In this document: positions 44,972 to 53,187 of the stretch, in pieces | Layout of the letters: every line of letters starts with the position of its first letter | Position numbering within the stretch: the stretch's first letter is position 1 | Assembly: GCA_964552465.1 (NCBI GenBank) | Contig: CAZKGR010000006.1 | Span: 62,001 to 126,000 of the forward strand | Source of the DNA: BMS3BBIN04 sp964552465 | Lineage (GTDB): Bacteria > Electryoneota > Electryoneia > Electryoneales > Electryoneaceae | Direction of reading: 5' to 3' | DNA: 64,000 bases | The notes under the pieces: model-generated | What the model saw: the letters and a program-made list of their open reading frames with translations, nothing else | Databases searched by the model: none | What the model was told of the DNA's origin: nothing | Position numbers and translations under genes: made by a program

Positions 44972-46816
44972 TCACCAGCGATAAACGAGGACAGTTTCAA
45001 TGCGGTCGAGGCGGTCACGTCCGCTGGGATTGCTGTCATCGACATTCTGAATGTCAATGGCTACTGCTATGCGAAGGTTGCGAATGCCACGAGTTTCGAG
45101 TCTAAAGAATGGTCCCGTAACCTGGTAGGTGTTGATTCGGGTGCGTAAAGTTCCGCCATCTGGAGCGAGGTCGAAGCGGTCATCCTCCCTGCGTTGCGAA
45201 CGGTAACCTGATTCGATCAACAAATGTGACCAGAAGAGCTTGGCTATTGATGCTGACCAGAACCACGCGCGTTTCTCGTCAGATACTTCCTGAACGAACT
45301 CATCCCATAACAGACGTCCGCGATCTTCGAGGTCCAGCCGTCCGCTGAAGGTGCCGCGTAGATCCATTGGAAACGGAACATTTACTGTATCTGCTGCTGA
45401 CCAGCGGCGATACACATGGCTGCGAACATTGCCGGTTTCTTCTTCAAAGTCATAATCGGTGTAGTTCGCGAGTATCTCGAAAACAGCGTGATTGCGCCAG
45501 CCGGAAGCTGGCATCCACTCAACACCTGGGCTGAGTCGGAATACGCGGTTCCAGCGGTTGTCAGCGGATCGTTGCCGGTGCAGGTTGACCACATGATCAA
45601 GAACGACCATTGCGTCCAGTGTAAATTGTGTTTGATCAAGGATGCGGAAGCTGGAGCCTGAAGTGATGCGGTGGATCAGGCGGTCACGGTCGGATGTTTC
45701 GAGACTGTCGGGTGAATCGTAGCGCCTTTTCTCAGTGCTCGTGCGAATGAACAGGCTGTCCGGTCCTTCTTTCCAGTCAGCGAGCAACGATAGCAATTGG
45801 TTCCGGCCGAGGATCAGGTCGCCATATGTACGGTCCTCAAGACCGTACTGGTAAGTCATTTCACCGAGCCAATTGCCCCAGTAGCTTCGCATACTGAAGC
45901 GGTTAATCAGGTCCAGCTCGTCACCAGGACCCGGTCCACCACCCCGATAATCGACGTTCGTCTTGCGATAGCTGAGGTCGTAGATTCCAATGATGGACGA
46001 GGTCAGTGGTCCAGTGAGTCGGTTGTCAATGCGAATCTCTTCGCTTACACGGCTGACGACTTGTCCGCCTGACCCGAAAAACAGGTCAGATCGACGGTTC
46101 CGCCAACTTGCCGCGAGTTGATTTGTTGCATCACCGAACTGGCTAAGCGTCAGGCCGCGGGTAAACACGTGATGGTTCTGGCGGTCGCCATACTGGTTGA
46201 TCCACCCATCCGCTTCAACGTCGAAGTCGCTGTCGAATACGCTACCCCAGTACAATCCACTACTGCCGGAAAACCCTTCGCCGCTGCCTTCTACCTGGTC
46301 GTCAAATGATCCTCCGACGAGCAGGCTGGTTTCAAAATCAGGTTGTGGGGAATACTCGAGACCTGCACGCGCAGTGGACCGCGCTATCCGTGAGTTCTGG
46401 CCTAAAGGAGGCCGAGGTGTGGTTGAGGATCCTGGCATGTCGAACGCGGATGGTGTGAACTCAAGTCGACCGCGTTCGTTGATATAAGCTGCTTCACGGT
46501 CACGGAAATCTTGACCCGATAAATCGAGCATCAGGTCCAGATCATTCGTAATCCGGCGCGACAAATCTATATTTGCGCTGAGGTCGCTTTTCCATTGGGA
46601 TTGATAACCGCTTAAACGTCGCTCAGTGAGTGATGTATAGCCCGATGATCGAAGCGAATAGCTTGCCTGGTCAAATTGGACGTTTTCCTGCACACGCCAG
46701 AGGCGGGTATCGAGCTCCTGCCGAAATGTTGTGGTGAGCGAATCACTCACCTGAGCCAGTGCGAACCCCGGGAGAAACAGCAGGGCGATACTCGTTCTCC
46801 GGAGCACAGCACTCAC
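44972..46816 (-). CDS. Large outer-membrane beta-barrel protein of unknown function
   Basis: This exported 614-residue protein has a signal peptide cut before QVSDSL. The whole mature part has alternating aromatic/hydrophobic beta-strand patterns with Arg- and Asp-rich turns, and ends in a Trp-terminated strand (VLVYRW), as expected for an outer-membrane barrel. I recognise no family. GTG 46816 overlaps the stop of the DUF502 gene (GTGA), indicating coupling. It is encoded with hflK, hflC and DUF502, and is followed by a BamA-like gene, so it may be connected to membrane-protein quality control. Confidence 0.7.
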   Translation of the reverse strand: MSAVLRRTSIALLFLPGFALAQVSDSLTTTFRQELDTRLWRVQENVQFDQASYSLRSSGYTSLTERRLSGYQSQWKSDLSANIDLSRRITNDLDLMLDLSGQDFRDREAAYINERGRLEFTPSAFDMPGSSTTPRPPLGQNSRIARSTARAGLEYSPQPDFETSLLVGGSFDDQVEGSGEGFSGSSGLYWGSVFDSDFDVEADGWINQYGDRQNHHVFTRGLTLSQFGDATNQLAASWRNRRSDLFFGSGGQVVSRVSEEIRIDNRLTGPLTSSIIGIYDLSYRKTNVDYRGGGPGPGDELDLINRFSMRSYWGNWLGEMTYQYGLEDRTYGDLILGRNQLLSLLADWKEGPDSLFIRTSTEKRRYDSPDSLETSDRDRLIHRITSGSSFRILDQTQFTLDAMVVLDHVVNLHRQRSADNRWNRVFRLSPGVEWMPASGWRNHAVFEILANYTDYDFEEETGNVRSHVYRRWSAADTVNVPFPMDLRGTFSGRLDLEDRGRLLWDEFVQEVSDEKRAWFWSASIAKLFWSHLLIESGYRSQRREDDRFDLAPDGGTLRTRINTYQVTGPFFRLETRGIRNLRIAVAIDIQNVDDSNPSGRDRLDRIETVLVYRW

Positions 46817-47565
46817 ATTTCATCTTCCCGTCGAATTGATGTGCGTGTGTCTTCATCGTGCAGCGGGCGAGTCCGGATGCCCAATCGTCTCATAGCTTCA
46901 CGTGAACCGCCACCAGCACGTCCAATCAGTGCTCCAGCAGAAATGATCAGCTTCAACGCTTCTTCAACTGACATGTTGAGGAATGCGACATCCTTCTTGG
47001 GGACGAACAACAAATAGCCAGATGTTGGATTCGGCGTTGTGGGTACGAACACGCTGATTACATCCTCAGAGACTGCATCCTGAGGAGCGCCTTTGGTGTC
47101 CTGAGTGACGAAACCTATGCTGTACATCTCCCGCCGAGGATACTCAATCATTACTGCATACTTGAAAACTTCCTTCTGCCCACCGAGTAACGCTTGCGAA
47201 ATCTGGACGATGGCGTTGTAGACCTTGTTGACAAGCGGGATATGCTCAAACCATTTGTTGACCATTTGCACAAAACGGCCACCCAGGTACATCCGTGAGA
47301 ACCATCCCGTTGCGATGACCAACAGGATCAGCGTAATGAAACCGAGACCGTAGACGATCTGCGAATCAAAGAACGGTATCCCGATCAATTCGCCGAGCAG
47401 GTATTGAATCGGACGCCCGAGCACGCTGTCCATCACGATGAACAGGTTGATCACGATCCAAAGGGTAATCATCACCGGTCCGAGCACGAGCAGACCGGTG
47501 ATGAAATAGTTCCGGACACGTCTAAACACGGAGTCCGTTATCTCTTTTCTCTGTGGTTCAGTCAT
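46813..47565 (-). CDS. DUF502 inner-membrane protein
   Basis: This 250-residue protein has two N-terminal transmembrane helices (about 18-45 and 65-90). A soluble domain follows with the DUF502 marks: FEHIPLVNKVYNAIVQ, FVTQDTKG, VFVPTTPNPTSGYLLFVP and MSVEEALKLIISAG. Its biochemical role is unknown; in other bacteria DUF502 proteins are membrane proteins of unclear function. It starts 7 bases after hflC and overlaps the downstream barrel gene. Confidence 0.88.
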   Translation of the reverse strand: MTEPQRKEITDSVFRRVRNYFITGLLVLGPVMITLWIVINLFIVMDSVLGRPIQYLLGELIGIPFFDSQIVYGLGFITLILLVIATGWFSRMYLGGRFVQMVNKWFEHIPLVNKVYNAIVQISQALLGGQKEVFKYAVMIEYPRREMYSIGFVTQDTKGAPQDAVSEDVISVFVPTTPNPTSGYLLFVPKKDVAFLNMSVEEALKLIISAGALIGRAGGGSREAMRRLGIRTRPLHDEDTRTSIRREDEM

Positions 47566-47571
47566 TGTTCA

Positions 47572-48420
47572 TCATTTCAAGTACTTGAACAGTTCAGTGT
47601 TTGGCGGCAGGACGAGGGTAGTATTCTCATCCAGCGCTGTTCGATACATCTCCAAGGTACGCGAGAAATCGTAGAAATCAGGGTCGCGGTTGAAGGCTTC
47701 TGCATAAATCGAAATCGCCTGAGCTTCAGCCTCACCACGAATGATCTGCGCCTTCCGATAGGCTTCCGCCTTGATCACCTTGATTTCTTTATCGGCAGTC
47801 GAGCGAATGATCTGTGCTTCTTCTTCACCTTCAGAACGATATAGGTTAGCGATACGTTGACGTTCCGCCCTCATCCGTCGATAAATCGCGTCCTCGTTTT
47901 CTGGAGGCAGGTCGGTCCGTTTGATGCGCACGTCGAGCACTTCGATTCCATAATCATCTGCTTTTTCGTTAGCGCTGACGGTAACAGAATTCATGATCAC
48001 ATCACGGTTGGAGGAAACGATATCCTCCATCTCATGCTGACCGAGTTCACGCAGCAAGTCGGAATAGATCAGGTCGTCCAGTCGTGCCTGCGCGCCCGAT
48101 TCGGTTCTCACAGTCTGCCGGAACAACAACGGGTCGGTGATACGCCAGCGAGCGAACGAGTCAATCACCATGTTCTTCTTGTCCTGGGTGACGACAATGT
48201 TCGGCGGGCTATCGTAGATCAGCAGACGGCGCTCAAACCGTTCGATACTTCGGAACGGTGGTGGGAGCTTGAAATGCAGACCTGGATCTGATATTGCTGT
48301 GAGCGGCTTGCCGAACTGGAGAACTAGAACTTGTTCGGTTTCATCCACAGTGAAGGTGACCAAACTGATCACTATCATTGCGACGACAAATCCAATTAGA
48401 ATGCGTACGGTGGTTTTCAT
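47572..48420 (-). CDS. hflC: HflC, SPFH/prohibitin-type FtsH modulator
   Basis: This 282-residue protein has an N-terminal membrane helix (5-22) and an SPFH domain (about 25-200; VLQFGKPLTAISDPGLHFKLP, DVRIKRTDLPPEN). A coiled-coil tail is rich in Glu/Ala/Arg (EAQIIRSTADKEIKVIKAEAY). With HflK it forms the large periplasmic cage around the FtsH protease and modulates degradation of membrane proteins. ATG 48420 overlaps the hflK stop as ATGA, showing coupled translation. Confidence 0.93.
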   Translation of the reverse strand: MKTTVRILIGFVVAMIVISLVTFTVDETEQVLVLQFGKPLTAISDPGLHFKLPPPFRSIERFERRLLIYDSPPNIVVTQDKKNMVIDSFARWRITDPLLFRQTVRTESGAQARLDDLIYSDLLRELGQHEMEDIVSSNRDVIMNSVTVSANEKADDYGIEVLDVRIKRTDLPPENEDAIYRRMRAERQRIANLYRSEGEEEAQIIRSTADKEIKVIKAEAYRKAQIIRGEAEAQAISIYAEAFNRDPDFYDFSRTLEMYRTALDENTTLVLPPNTELFKYLK

Positions 48421-49442
48421 CGTCCACCTCCTGTCCCGCTCTGCGATCCCTGGCTGGCGGCTGTTTGCCCGGGAACTTGGGCCCCGATCAAGTTGATCAA
48501 GTCGCCTCCATTGGGAGCTTGTAGGATGTATTTGTGCAAGCCTGGCAGCACAACTTCCATCGTTTCGAGCAACATGCGTTTTCGTGTAACGGTTGGCGAT
48601 CTGCGATACGCAGCAAGTTGGGCCTTGAAGTTTTCCGCATCACCTTCTGATCGTTTAACACGTTCCTGCGCGTACCCTTCAGATTCGAGAACCATCTTCT
48701 CCGCTTCACCACGGGCGCGTGGGATCAGGTTATTTGCATAACCCTGTGCTTCATTGACCAGGCGAGCCTTGTCCTCTTTCGCCGACGCAACTTCACGGAA
48801 CGCGTCCGCAACTTCCCGAGGCGGCAGCACGTCCTTAAGTTGTAACTGCGTAACCGTCACACCGGTTTCATAGGAGTCGAGGATAGCCTGTAGGCTGACC
48901 ATCGCCTCGGTCTGAATCTCGCCCTTGCCAGAGGTCAACGCCTCGTCGATGGAGTGAGTGCCTACGACCTGACGAATCACGGCTTCAGTCGCGACGTGGA
49001 TCGTCTCTTCAACATCTCGAACAACGAAGAGATACTTCACCGGATCGTTGATTTTGTATTGCACGATCAGATCGATGTCGATGATGTTCAGGCTGCCGGA
49101 CAGCATCAGCGATTCTTTGGGAACGTCAATGGTTTGCCCCCGCCGCACATCGTTGCGGAATCCGATCTCGATGCGCTTGACCTCGGTAACTTTTGGACGG
49201 TCGACCGTTTCAATCGGCCACGGAATGTTGTAGTTCAGCCCGGATGATTCGAGACGGGTGAACTCGCCAAATGTCCGCACCACACCGGCTTCGTCAGGTC
49301 CGACAATGTGGAATCCGGTCACCGCCCAGATCAGAACGATGAAGACGATCAGTCCGATCCCGCTCTTGCCAAAAAGTTTGCCAAAATCGGGCAAGCGGAC
49401 GACCTCATCTCCGATCTGGTAATGTTTGTAAGGAATGTTCAT
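48417..49442 (-). CDS. hflK: HflK, SPFH/prohibitin-type FtsH modulator
   Basis: This 341-residue protein has a transmembrane helix at about 27-46 and an SPFH domain with TFGEFTRLESSGLNYNIPWP and LQLKDVLPPREVADAFREVASAKED. A coiled-coil and a Gly/Ser/Gln-rich C-terminus follow (QTAASQGSQSGTGG). It partners with HflC. The start is taken as ATG 49442 because AAGGAG lies 8 bases upstream; the frame opens at 49463. It is the first gene of the operon hflK-hflC-DUF502-barrel, possibly extended to the BamA-like gene. Confidence 0.93.
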   Translation of the reverse strand: MNIPYKHYQIGDEVVRLPDFGKLFGKSGIGLIVFIVLIWAVTGFHIVGPDEAGVVRTFGEFTRLESSGLNYNIPWPIETVDRPKVTEVKRIEIGFRNDVRRGQTIDVPKESLMLSGSLNIIDIDLIVQYKINDPVKYLFVVRDVEETIHVATEAVIRQVVGTHSIDEALTSGKGEIQTEAMVSLQAILDSYETGVTVTQLQLKDVLPPREVADAFREVASAKEDKARLVNEAQGYANNLIPRARGEAEKMVLESEGYAQERVKRSEGDAENFKAQLAAYRRSPTVTRKRMLLETMEVVLPGLHKYILQAPNGGDLINLIGAQVPGQTAASQGSQSGTGGGR

Positions 49443-49478
49443 GGACAGCTCCTTTCGTGGCAAACGCCGGTATTAGTA

Positions 49479-50363
49479 TCAATTCATGCGTAAGCCGTAC
49501 TGCAGAAAATGGCGAAAATGTTCTCGCTCATGATCGTAGACTGCTGAATATATGAATTCGTATCGAGCGTTCTCATCGCTGCGTAAAGCGATTCCACCAG
49601 TTGCATACCAGCGGTCAGGTTCCTGAATGTATCCGCCGAGCAGGTGAATCAGGTACGAACCACCAAGTTCAGCTCCGACGCGGTATCTGTCTTTCATCGA
49701 ATCCCACTCATCGCCTTTGGACCAAACCGCGGATGATGATATTGTGAGCATACTGCCGACTCCATAGGATACGCCGTATTCCACGTGTTCATGCCGACTT
49801 TCAAACCCATCTGATCCAAATGTCAATCCACGCATCACGATGCCCAGCGTTGCACCACTGGAATGACGGGCGAGAAAACCGAGGTCAAGAGGGACATTAA
49901 ACTTCCAGTCTCCGTCCGGGCGTTTCTCAAATGCGAAGTGGATAGTTGCCGCACCTGGTGTATTGTCGGTGAAATTGAACGCGACCGGTAGACCGAGGTC
50001 GAAGAAATGTCCCGTCCCGCCTTCCGGACTGGAATAATCCCATCCCTGGGCAACGAGTGATGCCGGGACTCCGTATTCCGTCTCTTTGTTATAGAAATGA
50101 AACCACCAGCTCGACGGGTTATCGACAAATTGAATGGGCTGCATTCCCGCGCTGAATGTCAGGGTTTGCCACACGAGTGAGGCTGGATTGTGATAGATCG
50201 CGTCAGGTCCGGCCCACACAGCAGTGGAGGCAGCTCCCATTCCAATATGTCGAGCTCCGACCGGATCGAATGGGAGGTCAGTTGCAAGCGAACTATCAGT
50301 CAGTCCGGTTCCGGCAACTAACATGATGGCTAAAAACAGTAAGAGTCGTGTGGGATTCATCAT
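49479..50363 (-). CDS. PorV/UPF0164-like outer-membrane barrel
   Basis: This 294-residue exported protein has a signal peptide ending SSLA, then the conserved opening GARHIGMGAASTAVWAGPDAIYHNPASL, shared by PorV/LptO, UPF0164 and FadL-type barrels. The rest is beta-strands ending FLQYGLRMN. PorV is a T9SS component that shuttles cargo to the sortase PorU, so a link to secretion is possible; UPF0164 members of unknown function are the alternative. No clear ribosome site is seen at ATG 50363 or 50360; the frame opens at 50453. It is divergent from a carboxypeptidase with a type A sorting domain. Confidence 0.65.
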   Translation of the reverse strand: MMNPTRLLLFLAIMLVAGTGLTDSSLATDLPFDPVGARHIGMGAASTAVWAGPDAIYHNPASLVWQTLTFSAGMQPIQFVDNPSSWWFHFYNKETEYGVPASLVAQGWDYSSPEGGTGHFFDLGLPVAFNFTDNTPGAATIHFAFEKRPDGDWKFNVPLDLGFLARHSSGATLGIVMRGLTFGSDGFESRHEHVEYGVSYGVGSMLTISSSAVWSKGDEWDSMKDRYRVGAELGGSYLIHLLGGYIQEPDRWYATGGIALRSDENARYEFIYSAVYDHEREHFRHFLQYGLRMN

Positions 50364-50600
50364 CGGAGAAAGGTACTGAGTCGGAATGGACCGGACAACC
50401 AATTTCGCTGGAGTTCGCTGGCGCTCTGCGGTCAATAGAATAACAAAAATCATGAATGAGTTGAGGGATAATCATTTGCTTGAACATCTGACTTGTTCTT
50501 GCGACGATACCTGAGTTAGGCTACCTTGTATAGGTCCGAGATCGCAGGGTGCAATCTGGACGATGTTAATAATCGAACGATAGCAGGAGAACCACCTACC

Positions 50601-52919
50601 ATGCGTGCTGTACTGTTGACCTTGATCCTGATGCTGACCGCAGGACTCGCTTTAGCTCAACCCGCAGAGTTTTTCCACAGCTTGCAGGAAGCCTATCAGT
50701 TCCTCTATGATCTGGAAGAGGCAGACACGACGAATTCTATATCTGTTGATTCCGTCGGCCACAGCGAGGAGGATCACCTACCGATTCTGCTGGTGAAGAT
50801 TTCAGATAATGTGGATGTGGATTATGACCGTCCGACTGTGCTATTCATCGGTCATATTCATGGTGAAGAAATAATGGGATTGGAGATTGTGTTACGTGCG
50901 ATTGAAGAGCTGGCAACTCTACCCTACCCGATTTTCCGTGACCGGCGTGATGATCTGGAAATGTATTTCATCCCGACAATGAATCCAGAAGGCCTGAGGG
51001 TTGTATTCGGGGATGAAACTGATACAGATCTGATCCATGGTGCAGATATCAGCTACCGCAAGAACAAGCGCGACAATGTGGGCGACGGTATTTTCCGGTA
51101 CCATGTCGGATTGGGTAATGACAGCTCCGGCGTGGATCTGAATCGCAACTGGGGTTTGAATTGGTTCCACGGCGACACCTTATGGCACCTGCACAACGAG
51201 TACGAAGCGTATGATTACTATCGCGGGACGCACCCGTTCAGTGAGTCAGAAACCCAATTGGTGCGAGAAATGCATCAGTTGGTTCAGCCGTTATACGGGA
51301 TCACTTACCACTCATCTCGGACAGGTAATTTTGCGGAAAAAGTGTTCTACCCGTGGGATTGGGGTGGAGACAATTTAAAGATGGCGCCGGACATTGATCT
51401 GCTCGATGATGTTGGCATCAGCTTCGCAAACCAGATCCTGAAATTGGATGGTTTGACCCATTACACACCATTGCGTTCCGCAGGCCAGAATGCCAAGATG
51501 CATGACTGGACCTATGCTGCTGGCAACTGGGTCAACCTCGAGTGCGAAGTCGGCGACGACAACATTCAACCTGAGTTACAGGAAACACTTGAAGAAGTGA
51601 TTCAGTCCAATTTGCCTGGATTGTATTACCTCTGTGATCGTGCTCGTGGGTATGACGATCTTCCGGAGGGTGAATCCGGGTATCTGGAAGTATATGTGCA
51701 GAACGAAAACGGTCGACCACTTGTTGCCGAAGTGCTCACTCCTGAGTTTTGGGACGGCTACCTGAGTCCGCGCTACACCGATCCGATTTTTGGTGTGCAT
51801 CGTCGTCCACTGCTGGCTCAGAATCATACCATCATTTCCCGTGCGTTTGGCTACGAACCGGACACGTCAGTAGTAAACGTAGCTGAGACAGGTCCGGCCA
51901 GCTATACAATCACTCTTGAACGTAAACCCCATTCCTGGCTGCATCTGCGTGCGCTGAACATGGAACAAGAAACTGTACCTGCAACTTTTGTCATTCATCG
52001 TGATTTGGGTGTTGACACCGTATTTGTTGCTGAGGGTGACTGGGGAGCGACCATGCCCCATGGGGACTATTCAATCGAAACCTGGGCGATGGGGTTCATT
52101 CCCAAAATTGAAACATTTTCAATGAATGAATCTTTTCTGATGCAGGTGACACTTGTCGAGCCCGACGGCGAGATTTATGACGACTTTGAGGCGGGTGTGC
52201 CACAACATTGGGTAAGTGAAGGCGGTGACTACGAATGGGCTCGTTCCGGCTATGCAAAATATGCTGGGGAAGCATCTCTGAAGAGTGACCCTGACCTGTT
52301 CCTCACCGAATCAACCAGCGGTGAAGTAGTTGTTCATTACTCGGTGCCGGACAACGTGGCTTCGATGATCTTGACAGGTATGGTGCATTATGATACCGAA
52401 CCGGATTACGACAATTGCTACGTCGAGATCAGCAGTGGTGATGGCAATTGGGAACAGGTAGAAGTCTTGAACGGTGTGTCCACCTGGCGTCCATTCCTCT
52501 ACGACCTGCGCGATTATCTGGAAGCAACAGAGATTCTTGTCAAATGGACGATGGTGACCGATGATACAGAGAATGATCGCGGCGTGTTCCTCGATGATGT
52601 TCGTTTCCAATGGTCCACAGATTTTGTCGGTGTTTCCGAAACGACAACGCAACCTCTGACCTGGGCATTCCACTCGGCTTACCCGAACCCGTTTAATCCG
52701 AGCACACGTCTGCGGTTTGAAATCGCTGAGGCGTCGGAAGTGTCGCTTGTGGTTTATGATCTGCTGGGACGCGTGGTGATGCGTGTCGTGGATGAACGTC
52801 TTGAGGCTGGTCCCCACCATCGGAATCTGGACATGTCAGGATTTGCCAGCGGAATGTATTTCGTGCGGATTGAAGCAGGTCCGATGCGCGAGATGAAGAA
52901 GATCGTGCTGATGAAATAG
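50601..52919 (+). CDS. Secreted M14 zinc carboxypeptidase with T9SS sorting domain
   Basis: This 772-residue exported protein has a signal peptide cut before QPAEFF. The M14 catalytic domain is at about 30-380. Zinc ligands are His and Glu in GHIHGEEIMG and a later His in GITYHSSRTG; the Arg pair is in GVDLNRNWG, and the catalytic Glu in NLECEVGDD. A beta-sandwich follows, then a jelly-roll-like domain (about 520-690). The last 80 residues carry AYPNPFNPST, VVYDLLGRVV, SGMYFVRI and KKIVLMK, a type A sorting domain. ATG 50601 has a GGAGA upstream; the frame opens at 50526. Monocistronic, with terminator 52947-52977. Confidence 0.93.
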   Translation: MRAVLLTLILMLTAGLALAQPAEFFHSLQEAYQFLYDLEEADTTNSISVDSVGHSEEDHLPILLVKISDNVDVDYDRPTVLFIGHIHGEEIMGLEIVLRAIEELATLPYPIFRDRRDDLEMYFIPTMNPEGLRVVFGDETDTDLIHGADISYRKNKRDNVGDGIFRYHVGLGNDSSGVDLNRNWGLNWFHGDTLWHLHNEYEAYDYYRGTHPFSESETQLVREMHQLVQPLYGITYHSSRTGNFAEKVFYPWDWGGDNLKMAPDIDLLDDVGISFANQILKLDGLTHYTPLRSAGQNAKMHDWTYAAGNWVNLECEVGDDNIQPELQETLEEVIQSNLPGLYYLCDRARGYDDLPEGESGYLEVYVQNENGRPLVAEVLTPEFWDGYLSPRYTDPIFGVHRRPLLAQNHTIISRAFGYEPDTSVVNVAETGPASYTITLERKPHSWLHLRALNMEQETVPATFVIHRDLGVDTVFVAEGDWGATMPHGDYSIETWAMGFIPKIETFSMNESFLMQVTLVEPDGEIYDDFEAGVPQHWVSEGGDYEWARSGYAKYAGEASLKSDPDLFLTESTSGEVVVHYSVPDNVASMILTGMVHYDTEPDYDNCYVEISSGDGNWEQVEVLNGVSTWRPFLYDLRDYLEATEILVKWTMVTDDTENDRGVFLDDVRFQWSTDFVGVSETTTQPLTWAFHSAYPNPFNPSTRLRFEIAEASEVSLVVYDLLGRVVMRVVDERLEAGPHHRNLDMSGFASGMYFVRIEAGPMREMKKIVLMK

Positions 52920-52946
52920 GTTGTATTCTTATTCTGATAACATCAC

Positions 52947-52977
52947 AGGGACGCTTTCACCAACAGGGAGCGTCCCT
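52947..52977 (+). terminator. Terminator of the carboxypeptidase gene
   Basis: AGGGACGCT and AGCGTCCCT form a 9-bp stem with a 13-base loop, 27 bases after the stop codon and followed by TCTTCAGTAT. Confidence 0.75.
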
Positions 52978-53076
52978 TCTTCAGTATCATTCCGAATCCA
53001 TGCTTGTGTAACGTGCTTGCAATCAGTTACTTAAGGATGAGCAAATGATTAGTGTGAACACATACCGAGCGATTGC

Positions 53077-53187
53077 GTGACTTCAGCATCCAATCTTAGC
53101 CGTTTCCTTTGGTTGGGCATCATCTTCGGTGCAGCTTTGAGTTTCGTGTTCATCTACTGGCGGTTTTTCTACCAGGCAGCACAATGA
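53077..53187 (+). CDS. Tiny single-span membrane protein coupled to the glycosyltransferase gene
   Basis: This 36-residue open frame starts at GTG and holds one strong hydrophobic helix (FLWLGIIFGAALSFVFIYW), framed by polar ends. Its TGA stop overlaps the ATG of the next gene as ATGA, typical of real coupled genes. It is not explained as a shadow of another gene. The ribosome site is weak and the frame short, so it remains a candidate; an accessory subunit of the transferase is possible. Confidence 0.5.
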   Translation: MTSASNLSRFLWLGIIFGAALSFVFIYWRFFYQAAQ

